Assembly (NCBI GenBank): GCA_964544115.1
Contig: CAZJBP010000108.1
Span: 1-13,339 of the forward strand
Length of the DNA stretch: 13,339 nt
Source of the DNA: CAZJBP01 sp964544115
Lineage (GTDB): Bacteria; Verrucomicrobiota; Kiritimatiellia; UBA8416; JADHWI01
Direction of reading: 5' to 3'
Positions within the stretch are counted from its first letter, which is position 1, and each line of letters opens with the position of its first letter. The position numbers and the translations under genes were made by a program. Of the stretch, positions 1-7,732 are shown one piece after another. The notes beneath the pieces were generated by a model. That model searched no databases and had not been told where the DNA came from. It was given only the letters and a program-made list of their open reading frames with translations.

Positions 1-207
1 GGGCGGCGGCGGCGGAGGGACGCCGGAAATACGGTGCTCGTGGTGGAGCACAACCTGGAGGTGATCCGCATGGCCGATCACGTTATCGACTTGGGCCCGG
101 AAGGGGGGGGCGCGGGGGGCACGGTGGTGGTGGCGGGAACGCCCGAGGAGGTGGCGGCGTGCCCGGCCTCGCATACGGGGCTGTATCTCAGGCGGGAGCT
201 GGTGTAA
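1..207 (+). CDS. uvrA: UvrA excinuclease ABC subunit A, C-terminal end (partial)
   Basis: This is the last 68 codons of UvrA, the damage-recognition ATPase of nucleotide excision repair; the gene enters from the left edge and stops at TAA 205-207. The frame reads GNTVLVVEHNLEVI, then ADHVIDLGPEGG, then GTPEEVA and a short tail ending SHTGLYLRRELV. This is the family's C-terminal pattern, including the switch-loop His of the second ABC ATPase domain (VEHN) and the IDLGPEGG block. The first codons read as a run of five Arg (bases 4-18), where family members have a Leu-containing helix (LxxLxDxGNT). That part may be a contig-edge error. No terminator is evident between this gene and the next. 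Confidence 0.95.
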   Translation, partial: GRRRRRDAGNTVLVVEHNLEVIRMADHVIDLGPEGGGAGGTVVVAGTPEEVAACPASHTGLYLRRELV

Positions 208-256
208 GGGTCTGTTTGATTCTGGGTTTGGAATCCGAGGGGAGCAGGGCTTCAGG

Positions 257-2872
257 ATGCGGATTACGGCAAGCAGGGCGCAAAGTGGGGTGTGCGGCAG
301 GGAGTCGCCTGGAGACATGCGGCCGCCGATTGCGCGCGGAGCAACAGGGATCGTCTCGCGGATCTGGGCGGGCGTGCCCGTTTTCCTTCTGGCGGCGATC
401 CTCCTGACGTTCGCAGCGGGAGCTCGGGCTGCGGACGAGCGTGTCGTTCAGGGCACGGCCGCACTGCAGGACGGGCTCTATCCCCTGGCCGAGCGGCTGT
501 TCAGGGAGACACTCGACTCCGACGCAGGCAGCGAGGAGGAGCGCCAGGCCACGCTGATTCTCTTCGTGCGCTCGCTCCACTCCCAGGGCAAGTACGCCGA
601 GATGCTTGAGGCGCTCCAGGTCCACAAGGGCTGGCTGCGCAAGAGCGATGACACAGCCGCGTATACGTTCTGGCGCGCCCTTGCGATGTTCGAGATGGGA
701 CAGCGCGAACAGTGCCTGGCTGAACTGATGCCGTTCGAAGGGCGCTTTCCCGGCAGCGACTTCACGTGCCGGGTCTACCGGTTGCGCGCCGGGTGCTGCG
801 CCGCGCTGGGGCGGACGGATGAGGCGCTGCAGTGGTACGCGAAGCACGATGCCGACTGCGGCGCGGGGGAGGCCGGCGCGCAGAACCTTCTGGACTGGGG
901 CAACCTGTTGGTGGCCGAGGGGCGGCTGGATGCGGCGGCGGTCGTGCTGCGGCGGCTGCTGGAGCATGGCGACGGGGCGCCTCAGGTCCGGCAGGGGCGC
1001 CTGATTCTGGGGGAGGCACTGGCGCGCCTGGCTCGCGCGTCCGAGGCGGATGCGGTGCTGGCTGCGCTGTGCGCCGATGAAAGCGCCGACGGGGATCTGA
1101 GGGCCAGCGCCTGGTACCGGCGCGCGGCACTGGGCGAATCCACCAACACGGCGGCCGCGGCGACGGCGCTGACCCAGGGCGTGGCGGTGGCTCGGTCCAA
1201 CCTTGCGCGCGCACGGGGCGAGGCGTACCTCGGGCGACTGCACCTCGCCAACGGGCGCTGGGTCGAGGGGATGGGGAGGCTGCAGCGGTTTGTGGGGGCG
1301 TGGCCGGGCGACCCCGAGGCGGGCGGGTTCCAGTTAGACATCGCGGGCGCACTTCTCGACCACGGGCGCTATGGCGAGGCGATCACACAGTATCAGCACT
1401 ACCTCGAGGCCTTCGCCGACACGAATGGTCAGGCGCGGGCCTACGAAGGCCGCGGCTGGGCCCTGCTCGGAACCAACCGCTTCGCCGAGGCCGCCGCGTC
1501 CTTCGAAAAGGCCTACAGCCAGCACACGGGCCCCGCGCGTCGCGAACAGTGCCTGTTCAAGGTCGGTGACGCGTACTACCAAAACGGACAGTTCCGTCTG
1601 GCTCGCGAGGCGTATGAGCGGTTGATCAGCGTGTTCCCCGAGGGCACGCTGAAGGATCGTGCCCGGCTGCAGGCCGCCGCGGCCATGGCGGCCGCCGGTG
1701 ACGGGGACGATGCGGCAGTCGTCTTCGTCAAGATCAGCCACGATCTCCAGGGAACCCCCCTGGGCGAGGAGGCGCTCTACCGGCTCGGGGCCGTCCTCGA
1801 AGCCCAGGGCCGCTGGCGCGAGGGCGGCGACGTTTACACCGACGTGATGAACCGCTACACGAACGGCGTCTTCTTTGGCCGCGCCCTGCACGGCAGGGGC
1901 ATGGTCCAGTACCAGTTGTTCAATTTCGAAGGCGCCCTGGCGGACTTCCGGAACGTTATGGCGCGCTTCCCCGGGTCGGGGGAGGCCGAGCAGGCCTTCT
2001 ACATGCGCGGCATGTGCGAGTACGGGCTCATGCGTGATGAGGCCGCCGTAACCACCTGCCTCGAGTTTGTGGATGCGTTTCCCAAGTCCCGCTGGTTGGG
2101 GGACGTGCGATTCTGGCTCGGACGCTACGAGTACAACCACGGCGAGTTCGCCGAGGCGGAGGCCCACTTTCTGGGCGCCGCGGATAAGCCGGCCTCGGCG
2201 GCGACGGCCGCGGACGCCCTGCTGTGGGCCGGACAGTCGGCCGCCAGCACCAAGCAGTACCTGCGGGCTGTGGACCACTACTCTCGCCTGGTGCACGATT
2301 ATCCCGACAGCCCGAGGCTGGCTGAGGCGCGGTTCTATCAGGGCGACGCGCTCAGCGAGCTGGGGAAGTTCGCCGAGGCCATCCTGATCTTCGACGAGAT
2401 CATTCTGAAGTACCCCCAGAGCGACCTCGTCCCGGCCGCGTGGGGCCGCAAGGGGGACTGCCAGTTCACGCTCGGGAACGAAGATCCCGCTCGTTACGAG
2501 GAGAGCATCGCCTCCTACCGCACGGTGGTGAACCACCCCTCCGCCCGGCCGGACTTGGTGATCCAGGCCAACTACAAGATCGGGCGGTGTCTGGAGAAGA
2601 CCGGCCGCACCCAGGAGGCGTTTGACCAGTACTATCTGGGGGTGATCTTGAAGTACTTTGAGGATCGGTCAAAAGGCGTTTGGCACGATCCTGTTTCAAA
2701 GGTATGGTTCACACGGGCCGCGTTCACCGCCGCTGACATTCTTGAGGCGCGGAAGGACTGGCGCGGATTGGTGAACGTTCTGCAGCGTGTGGTTGATGCG
2801 GGGGTTCCCGCGGTCGACGAGGCCCGCGAACGGATTGAGAAGATCAAGGCGGAGCGCTGGCGCGTGTTCTGA
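257..2872 (+). CDS. Secreted tetratricopeptide-repeat protein, first gene of an ExbBD-type module
   Basis: This is an 871-residue protein with an N-terminal signal sequence: Arg-rich n-region, hydrophobic core around residues 39-54, and a likely signal peptidase I site after Ala58 (ARA-AD). It should therefore be periplasmic or outer-membrane facing. Most of the rest is helical TPR/Sel1-like repeat. The clearest units lie near residues 367-420 (GRYGEAITQY, NRFAEAAASFEKAY), 430-460 (GQFRLAREAYERLISVFP), 555-572, 660-680, 690-720 (GKFAEAILIFDEIILKYP) and 770-800. The spacing and the repeated F-P at repeat ends resemble YbgF/CpoB- and BamD-type TPRs. The chosen ATG has AGGG at 246-249, 7 nt upstream. 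An ATG at 317 (Met21) would give a more usual 38-residue signal peptide, but its GGAG is only 2 nt away. The stop is 27 nt before the exbB-like gene, so a role as scaffold or partner of that motor is inferred from context. No catalytic domain is seen. Confidence 0.9.
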   Translation: MRITASRAQSGVCGRESPGDMRPPIARGATGIVSRIWAGVPVFLLAAILLTFAAGARAADERVVQGTAALQDGLYPLAERLFRETLDSDAGSEEERQATLILFVRSLHSQGKYAEMLEALQVHKGWLRKSDDTAAYTFWRALAMFEMGQREQCLAELMPFEGRFPGSDFTCRVYRLRAGCCAALGRTDEALQWYAKHDADCGAGEAGAQNLLDWGNLLVAEGRLDAAAVVLRRLLEHGDGAPQVRQGRLILGEALARLARASEADAVLAALCADESADGDLRASAWYRRAALGESTNTAAAATALTQGVAVARSNLARARGEAYLGRLHLANGRWVEGMGRLQRFVGAWPGDPEAGGFQLDIAGALLDHGRYGEAITQYQHYLEAFADTNGQARAYEGRGWALLGTNRFAEAAASFEKAYSQHTGPARREQCLFKVGDAYYQNGQFRLAREAYERLISVFPEGTLKDRARLQAAAAMAAAGDGDDAAVVFVKISHDLQGTPLGEEALYRLGAVLEAQGRWREGGDVYTDVMNRYTNGVFFGRALHGRGMVQYQLFNFEGALADFRNVMARFPGSGEAEQAFYMRGMCEYGLMRDEAAVTTCLEFVDAFPKSRWLGDVRFWLGRYEYNHGEFAEAEAHFLGAADKPASAATAADALLWAGQSAASTKQYLRAVDHYSRLVHDYPDSPRLAEARFYQGDALSELGKFAEAILIFDEIILKYPQSDLVPAAWGRKGDCQFTLGNEDPARYEESIASYRTVVNHPSARPDLVIQANYKIGRCLEKTGRTQEAFDQYYLGVILKYFEDRSKGVWHDPVSKVWFTRAAFTAADILEARKDWRGLVNVLQRVVDAGVPAVDEARERIEKIKAERWRVF

Positions 2873-2886
2873 CGCGTGCGGTGCCC

Positions 2887-2892
2887 GGGAGG
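2887..2892 (+). promoter_or_regulatory. Shine-Dalgarno sequence that fixes the ExbB-like start
   Basis: GGGAGG lies 7 nt upstream of ATG 2900. It supports that ATG over the in-frame GTG at 2876, which has no comparable site and would add eight residues with no family match. Confidence 0.75.
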
Positions 2893-2899
2893 CGGCATC

Positions 2900-3511
2900 A
2901 TGGGTGGATTGTGGATGATCGGGGGGCCCATTTTGTGGGTCATCTTCGCGTGCGGCGCTGTCGGCTTGGCCGTGTTCGTCGAGCGCTCGCTACACCTGCA
3001 CCGGGCCCGGATCAAGTCGGAGGACTTCGTGGCCGGCATCATGAACATCGTCAAGCGCGGCAACATTGAGGAGTCCCTGACGATCTGCCGGGAGACGCCC
3101 GGTCCCGTGGCGCGCGTGGTGATGACGGCGATTCTCAGCCGCAGGGAGGGACGCGACGAGGTGCGTCGCGCCGTCGAGGACGCCGCGCTGTCCGAGATCT
3201 CCCGCATGGAACGTCGGCTGGTAGCCGTCTCGACCGTGGCCCAGATTGCGCCGCTGCTGGGGGTGCTGGGTACGGTGCTGGGCTTCATCGAATTCCTTCT
3301 GGCCATGCAGAACGACATGCCACTGGTGCAGTCGGCCGACGTGCTGCGCGCCATGCTGCGGGCGCTGACCTCGACGGCGGCAGGGCTGTCTGTGGCGGTT
3401 CCCGCGTATGTCGGGTTCAACCTGCTCGTCGTGAAGATCGACCGGATTGTACTGGATATGAATCGCGCCGGGTCGGAGATGATAGCCTTCCTGAGCGCGC
3501 GCAAGGAATAG
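2900..3511 (+). CDS. MotA/TolQ/ExbB-type proton channel family protein
   Basis: This 203-residue inner-membrane protein of the ExbB/TolQ family would normally form the pentameric stator ring of a Ton/Tol motor. There are three membrane segments: about residues 8-27, 111-135 and 155-178. The family signatures are clear: APLLGVLGTVLGF (118-130) in the second and STAAGLSVAVPAYVGFN (158-174) in the third. The channel threonines matching E. coli ExbB Thr148 and Thr181 are present as Thr125 and Thr159. The position matching the conserved Glu176 is Arg154 (LRALTST), which is unexpected for a proton pathway. The cytoplasmic loop (about 30-105) is charged and helical, as in the family. The start is fixed by GGGAGG at 2887-2892. 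The gene sits 27 nt after the TPR gene and 5 nt before the ExbD-like gene. I leave the symbol blank because exbB, tolQ or another branch cannot be told apart here. Confidence 0.9.
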   Translation: MGGLWMIGGPILWVIFACGAVGLAVFVERSLHLHRARIKSEDFVAGIMNIVKRGNIEESLTICRETPGPVARVVMTAILSRREGRDEVRRAVEDAALSEISRMERRLVAVSTVAQIAPLLGVLGTVLGFIEFLLAMQNDMPLVQSADVLRAMLRALTSTAAGLSVAVPAYVGFNLLVVKIDRIVLDMNRAGSEMIAFLSARKE

Positions 3512-3516
3512 CCCCG

Positions 3517-4014
3517 ATGCTTGTCAGGCCACCACCCCCCGAAGTTACGGTCAGCGGGTTGCGGACGCGGTTCACGCCGCGGGCGCGGATCAGCCAGGGC
3601 CTGATCGGCGTAGCCCCCTGGGTGAACATCCTGCTGCTTATGCTGATGTTTGTCCTGTTCCAGGGGCGGATGGTGCTCCGGCCCGGAGTGGTCATGCATC
3701 TACCCGAGGTGCCTTTCTCGGCAGGAACTGCGGGTCCGGTCATGGTGGCGGTGGTCGTGGCTGTCGAGCCCAGCGGGCGCGAGGTGGGAGGGGAGGCGGT
3801 CTTCTTCGACGACGTTCGCTACCGGGTCGGCAATCCGGAGGACATGGAAGACCTGAAGGCGGCGCTCGCGCGTCGGCAATCCGAGCATCCCGCTGAAGCG
3901 CTTGTGCTCCAGGCTGACGAACGCGTCAACCACGGCACCGTCATGGCTTTGATCAACATGGCCTCGGATGTCGGGATTCGGACTGTGAATCTCGCGTCAC
4001 GCGAGGGGAAGTAG
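3517..4014 (+). CDS. ExbD/TolR-type biopolymer transport protein with Asn in place of the membrane Asp
   Basis: This 165-residue protein has the ExbD/TolR layout: a 24-residue Pro/Arg-rich cytoplasmic tail, one membrane helix (about 29-48, VAPWVNILLLMLMFVLF), a LPEVP segment, and a periplasmic domain. The end of that domain (ALVLQADERVNHGTVMALINMASDVGIRTVNLASR, split here only as a description of residues about 128-162) matches the family's vl.aD..v.yg.vm..id.a..aGi.kv.l pattern. In E. coli ExbD (TPFIDVMLVLL) the helix carries the essential Asp25. The aligned residue here is Asn37 (AAC, bases 3625-3627), and no other acidic residue lies in the helix. AAGGAA at 3503-3508 is 8 nt before the ATG. 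The gene is 5 nt after the ExbB-like gene and 11 nt before the TonB-like gene, so translation of the three is probably coupled. Family membership is certain; whether it is proton driven is doubtful. Confidence 0.88.
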   Translation: MLVRPPPPEVTVSGLRTRFTPRARISQGLIGVAPWVNILLLMLMFVLFQGRMVLRPGVVMHLPEVPFSAGTAGPVMVAVVVAVEPSGREVGGEAVFFDDVRYRVGNPEDMEDLKAALARRQSEHPAEALVLQADERVNHGTVMALINMASDVGIRTVNLASREGK

Positions 4015-4020
4015 GGAGGG
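4014..4020 (+). promoter_or_regulatory. Shine-Dalgarno sequence supporting a GTG start
   Basis: GGGAGGG overlaps the last base of the ExbD-like stop codon and lies 5 nt before GTG 4026. The nearby ATG at 4024 is followed at once by TGA, so GTG is the usable start. Confidence 0.7.
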
Positions 4021-4025
4021 CGGAT

Positions 4026-4733
4026 GTGAAGGATGCTTCCGCGCGCCCGAAGCGCATCAACCGCCTGCTTGCGCTGATGCCGAGCTTGTGCCTGACTGCC
4101 GGTTGGGTGGGCATCTGGGCGCTTTGGCCCGGCCCGGCGGCGATGGGTGCGCGCGTGCCCTCCCGATCGGTGCTGTCAACGTGCCGCATGGCGGAGGGCG
4201 ACGGGGTGTACCGGAAGCCGGACCTGTTTGGACCGCCTTCGTCGATGGGCTTCAGTCCTCCGCGGCGGGACGCCGACAACTGGCAGGCGCCGCACGCGCG
4301 CCGCTCGATGCCGCCAGTCCTGCTGACCCGCGAAGCCACGGGGCCGGAGGGCGTGGACGCGGGCCGTCCGTGGACGTTGCCGGAAGCCGCGGCCGCGCCG
4401 GACTACCTGCGGGACCTTACCGAGCGGCCGGTGTTTGGCCTGCCTGCGACTCCGGAGACAGGCGTCCGGGCGTGGCTGTCGCCGGCCCTTGAGAAGGCGG
4501 GCTACACGTGGCCGCAGGCGGAGGTTCCTAGCAACGGCCTGCCGGGGGCATGGAATCTCGAGATGACCGTTGAAGTGGATGGCCGGGGGCGGACACGGGA
4601 TGTGTTTGTCACCCGCGGAAGCGGCTACGGCGCGGTGGATCGCCGGATTGAAGGCCTGCTGATGCGAGGCGCGGCGGCACACGCCACGCCAGGTGGTGTC
4701 TATGGAACGGTGAATATATCCGCGGGACGGTGA
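4026..4733 (+). CDS. TonB-like envelope protein (divergent, no Pro-rich spacer)
   Basis: This 235-residue protein starts at GTG. It has one N-terminal hydrophobic segment (about 14-34, Trp-rich, with basic residues before it) that could be a membrane anchor or, less likely, a signal peptide cut near AMG-A. A low-complexity middle (about 40-170) is rich in Pro, Arg and Ala. The C-terminal segment (about 175-235) resembles a TonB C-terminal domain: WNLEMTVEVDGRGRTRDVFVTRGSG, then a helix (VDRRIEGLLMRG) and a final strand (GTVNIS). The usual Pro-Lys/Pro-Glu spacer of TonB is missing, and the anchor has no His equivalent to TonB His20. Position directly after the ExbB/ExbD pair supports a transducer role; the sequence match alone is weak. 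Its TGA overlaps the hisD ATG by one base. Confidence 0.6.
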   Translation: MKDASARPKRINRLLALMPSLCLTAGWVGIWALWPGPAAMGARVPSRSVLSTCRMAEGDGVYRKPDLFGPPSSMGFSPPRRDADNWQAPHARRSMPPVLLTREATGPEGVDAGRPWTLPEAAAAPDYLRDLTERPVFGLPATPETGVRAWLSPALEKAGYTWPQAEVPSNGLPGAWNLEMTVEVDGRGRTRDVFVTRGSGYGAVDRRIEGLLMRGAAAHATPGGVYGTVNISAGR

Positions 4734-6073
4734 TGATGAAACCTGACATCGCGACATGGGTCCAGGACAAGGCGAACCCCAAGGTTGAGCGGTTCCTGAA
4801 CAGGCCGGCCTTCAGCGCGGACGCCGAGTCCACCGCGGCCTCGGCGCTGGCCGATATCCGCAGGCGAGGGGACGTGGCGGTTGCCGATTACGTGCGTAAG
4901 TTCGACGGGGTCCAGATGAAACCGGACACGTTCCTCGTGCCGGCTGACGCGTTCCTCGCCGCACGCGGGTCCGTGACCCAGGAGTTTCGCAAGGCCGCAC
5001 AGGATGCGCACCGGCGCATCCTGCGGTTCGCTCTGGCCGGTCGCCCGCGCGACTGGACGATGCCGACGCCGCGCGGGGGGCGGTTGGGCGAGGTGTTCCA
5101 CGCCCTCGACCGCGTCGGGGTCTACGTGCCCGCCGGCGCGGCGCCGCTGGCCTCCACCGCGCTGATGACCGTCACCCTCGCCAAGGCCGCCGGGGTGCGG
5201 GAGATTGTCGCCTGCACGCCCTGCCGCCCGGATGGCCACATCGACCCCAACGTGCTGTTTGCGCTGGAACTTGCCGGGGCGACGGAGGTCTACCGCGTGG
5301 GAGGCATCCAGGCCATTGGCTTGATGGCCTACGGGACGGACACGGTCCGCAGAGTCCAGAAAATTGTCGGGCCGGGTGGCGCCTACGTGACGGCCGCGAA
5401 GCGGCAGGTGTACGGGCAGGTTGCGCTGGACCTGGTGGCTGGGCCCAGCGAGATCGCCGTGCTGGCGGATGCGTCGGCGCGACCCGACTGCGTGGCGGCG
5501 GACCTGCTCTCGCAGGCGGAGCACGGGACGGGAGACGAACGCGCTCTGCTGGTGACACCGTCCGAGGCTCTCGCTGAGAGCGTGCAGCGGGAAGTCGACG
5601 AGCAGATGCGCACGCTGTCGCGCGGGGCGGCCATCCGCAAGGTGATGACCGCGGGTGGCATGCTGCTGGTGGTGGTACCGGACCTGGAGCAGGGGGCGGA
5701 GCTGTGCAATCGCTTTGCACCGGAGCATCTCGAACTGCTGGTCCGGGATCCCAAGGCCCTGCTGAAGCGGATCCACGCGGCGGGCGCGGTCTTTCTGGGT
5801 CCCTGGACGCCGGAGTCGGCCGGCGACTTTGTGGCAGGGCCCAGCCACGTGTTGCCTACGGGGGGTGCGGCGGCGATGTTCTCGGGGCTGACCGTCGGCG
5901 ACTTCATGCGCCGCAGCAGCGTGGTGGCGTTCAGCCGTGCCGACCTGCGCGAGACGCTGCCGACGATCGAGGCGTTCGGGCGGGTGGAGGGGCTGGATGG
6001 ACACGCTCGCTCGGCCTCGCTGCGGTTCAAGGCGCCGGGGCGCGCCGGCCGCGGGAAGGCGCAGCCGTCATGA
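4733..6073 (+). CDS. hisD: Histidinol dehydrogenase
   Basis: HisD catalyses the last two steps of histidine synthesis, L-histidinol to L-histidine with two NAD+, as a cytoplasmic zinc enzyme. The protein has 446 residues (family about 430). Recognisable blocks are RRGDVAVADYVRKFDGV (44-60), VGVYVPAG (128-135), YGTDTVRRVQKIVGPGG (200-216), AGPSEIAVLAD (236-246), DLLSQAEH (257-264), NRFAPEHLEL (326-335), PESAGDFVAGPSHVLPT (360-376) and VEGLDGHA (418-425). Zinc ligands Gln261, His264, Asp365 and His424 and catalytic Glu331-His332 are all present, so it should be active. The start is ambiguous among GTG 4730, ATG 4733 and ATG 4736; 4733 overlaps the previous stop by one base. The stop overlaps hisC (ATGA). 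About 15 extra C-terminal residues are basic and Ala/Gly-rich. Confidence 0.96.
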   Translation: MMKPDIATWVQDKANPKVERFLNRPAFSADAESTAASALADIRRRGDVAVADYVRKFDGVQMKPDTFLVPADAFLAARGSVTQEFRKAAQDAHRRILRFALAGRPRDWTMPTPRGGRLGEVFHALDRVGVYVPAGAAPLASTALMTVTLAKAAGVREIVACTPCRPDGHIDPNVLFALELAGATEVYRVGGIQAIGLMAYGTDTVRRVQKIVGPGGAYVTAAKRQVYGQVALDLVAGPSEIAVLADASARPDCVAADLLSQAEHGTGDERALLVTPSEALAESVQREVDEQMRTLSRGAAIRKVMTAGGMLLVVVPDLEQGAELCNRFAPEHLELLVRDPKALLKRIHAAGAVFLGPWTPESAGDFVAGPSHVLPTGGAAAMFSGLTVGDFMRRSSVVAFSRADLRETLPTIEAFGRVEGLDGHARSASLRFKAPGRAGRGKAQPS

Positions 6074-7131
6074 GCCGGCTCATCCGCGAGTCTGTGGATC
6101 GCATGACGGCGTACACGCCCGGAGAGCAGCCGGCCGACCGTTCGATCGTCAAGCTGAACACCAACGAGAATCCGTACCCTCCATCGCCGAGGGTGATGGA
6201 AGCCCTCCAGGGCATCGATGCGTCGGCGCTGCGGCTGTACTCGGACCCCTACGGCGTCGCGCTCCGTGAGCGGGTGGCGGCGGTCTGCGGGTGCCGGCGG
6301 GAGCAGGTGTTCGTCGGTAACGGGTCGGACGAGGTGCTGGCGCTGTGCACTCGCGCGTTCGTTGAGGACGACGGGTCCATCGGGTATTTCGAGCCCTCGT
6401 ACTCGCTTTACCCGGTGCTGGCCGATATCCGCAACGTGCGGCGGTGCCCGCTGCCGCTCGGCGCGGACTTCGGCTGGCCTGACGGGGCCGCGGCGGCTTC
6501 GCCCCTGTTCTTCCTGACGAACCCGAACGCGCCCACCGGCATCCAGTATCCCATGGACGCCGTGAAGCGTTTCTGCGAGGGGGCGCCGGGCGTAGTGGTC
6601 ATCGATGAGGCGTATGTCGACTTCGCCGAGGCCGACTGCCTGCACCTGGCGCTGAGTCTTCCCAACGTTCTGGTTGCGCGCACCCTCTCGAAGTCGTACT
6701 CCCTGGCGGGGTTGCGCGTGGGGTATGCTGTTGGGGCGGAGGCGCTGGTGGGTGCTCTGTTCAAGGTGAAGGATTCGTACAACATCGGCGCCCTTCCCCA
6801 GCGGCTGGCCCTGGCGGCGCTGTCCGACCCGGACTGGATGCGGCGCCACGTGGCGATGATCCGCGCGACGCGCGAGCGGCTGCAGCAGGCGCTTCGCCAG
6901 CTGGGCTACGGCGTGACACCGTCGCAGACAAATTTCGTGTGGGCTCGTCCTCCGTCTCTTCCGGCGCGAGAGGTGTTCGACCGGCTGCGTCGGCGGGGCA
7001 TCTTCGTGCGGCATTTTTCCGGGCCGCTCACAGGCGGGCATATCCGAATCACGATTGGGACCGACGAGCAGACCGACCGGCTGATGGACGCACTGACCGG
7101 GATCGAGCGCGAGGGAGGGCAGCACCAGTGA
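6070..7131 (+). CDS. hisC: Histidinol-phosphate aminotransferase
   Basis: HisC is a PLP-dependent class I/II aminotransferase that converts imidazole-acetol phosphate and glutamate to histidinol phosphate. It has 353 residues, the normal length. Visible motifs are KLNTNENPYPPSP (28-40), GNGSDEVL (83-90), TNPNAPTG (150-157), IDEAYVDF (178-185), the PLP lysine Lys208 in RTLSKSYSLAGLRVGY, and the C-terminal substrate-binding Arg in HIRITIGT. All expected PLP-binding residues appear intact. The ATG overlaps the hisD stop by 4 nt (ATGA), with GGGAAGG at 6053-6059. The stop overlaps the GTG start of hisB. A related aromatic or phosphoserine-type aminotransferase is unlikely given the motif set and the his neighbours. 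Confidence 0.96.
   Translation: MSRLIRESVDRMTAYTPGEQPADRSIVKLNTNENPYPPSPRVMEALQGIDASALRLYSDPYGVALRERVAAVCGCRREQVFVGNGSDEVLALCTRAFVEDDGSIGYFEPSYSLYPVLADIRNVRRCPLPLGADFGWPDGAAAASPLFFLTNPNAPTGIQYPMDAVKRFCEGAPGVVVIDEAYVDFAEADCLHLALSLPNVLVARTLSKSYSLAGLRVGYAVGAEALVGALFKVKDSYNIGALPQRLALAALSDPDWMRRHVAMIRATRERLQQALRQLGYGVTPSQTNFVWARPPSLPAREVFDRLRRRGIFVRHFSGPLTGGHIRITIGTDEQTDRLMDALTGIEREGGQHQ
7113..7119 (+). promoter_or_regulatory. Shine-Dalgarno sequence supporting the hisB GTG start
   Basis: GGGAGGG lies 8 nt upstream of GTG 7128. It favours that codon over far-upstream in-frame starts that would run into hisC, and it gives the normal length for a monofunctional IGP dehydratase. Confidence 0.7.
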
Positions 7132-7718
7132 ATGCACGCAAGTCCACGCAGCACCGCAAGACGCGCGAAACGGATATCCGTGTCGCGCTGGACCTCGATG
7201 GGCAGGGCGCCTGTTCGATTGACACCGGGCTGCCGTTTCTCGATCACATGCTCGAACTGCTGGGGCGCCACTGGCTGGCTGACCTGTCAGTGAAGGCTGT
7301 CGGGGATCTGCACGTGGATTATCACCACACCGTTGAGGATATCGGGCTGGTGCTCGGGTCGGCGCTGGACCAGGCGCTGGGCGACCGCAAGGGCATCGTG
7401 CGGTACGGCTGGGCGCTCGTGCCGATGGACGAGGCGCTGAGCCGGGTGGTGGTCGACCTGGGCGGTCGGCCGTACCTGGTGACTCAGATGGCGTGCCGTA
7501 AGCGGAAGATCCTCGAGTTCGACCTGAGCCTGCTGCGCGATTTTCTCCAAGCTTTCTCGGTGCAGGGCCGCATGAACCTGCATGCGGAGCAGTTCTATGG
7601 CGAAGAGGCCCACCACGCTTACGAATCGGTCTTCAAGGCCCTGGCCCGTGCGCTGCGGATGGCCTGCGCGATCGACCCTCGCGAGCGCGGCGTTCCGTCG
7701 AGCAAGGGAGCCATCTGA
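7128..7718 (+). CDS. hisB: Imidazoleglycerol-phosphate dehydratase (monofunctional)
   Basis: This enzyme dehydrates imidazole glycerol phosphate to imidazole acetol phosphate, the substrate of HisC. It has 196 residues, as expected for the monofunctional, Mn-dependent enzyme. Family motifs are RKTRETDIRVALDLDGQG (10-27), TGLPFLDHML (33-42), the first metal motif DYHHTVEDIG (64-73), RYGWALVPMDEAL (92-104), GGRPYL (112-117) and the second metal motif GEEAHHAYESVFKALARAL (158-176). His66/His67, His162/His163 and the paired Glu residues are present. It has no N-terminal histidinol phosphatase domain, unlike E. coli HisB, so that step needs a separate enzyme. It starts at GTG with a 4-nt overlap with hisC and ends 14 nt before the next gene. 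Confidence 0.96.
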   Translation: MNARKSTQHRKTRETDIRVALDLDGQGACSIDTGLPFLDHMLELLGRHWLADLSVKAVGDLHVDYHHTVEDIGLVLGSALDQALGDRKGIVRYGWALVPMDEALSRVVVDLGGRPYLVTQMACRKRKILEFDLSLLRDFLQAFSVQGRMNLHAEQFYGEEAHHAYESVFKALARALRMACAIDPRERGVPSSKGAI

Positions 7719-7732
7719 TGGGGTAATCCGTC

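Noticed and set aside
208..256. Possible promoter between uvrA and the TPR gene
   Set aside because: A TTGATT at 216-221 has no -10-like hexamer at suitable distance. A promoter is likely in this gap or upstream but cannot be placed from the sequence.
1334..2536. A 400-codon minus-strand open frame opposite the TPR gene
   Set aside because: It is a GC-rich antisense shadow: no domain is recognisable, and the plus-strand frame has clear TPR repeats and a signal peptide over the same bases.
6939..7127. N-terminal extension of hisB into hisC
   Set aside because: The extension lies inside hisC in another frame; the GTG at 7128 has a strong Shine-Dalgarno and gives the normal family length.
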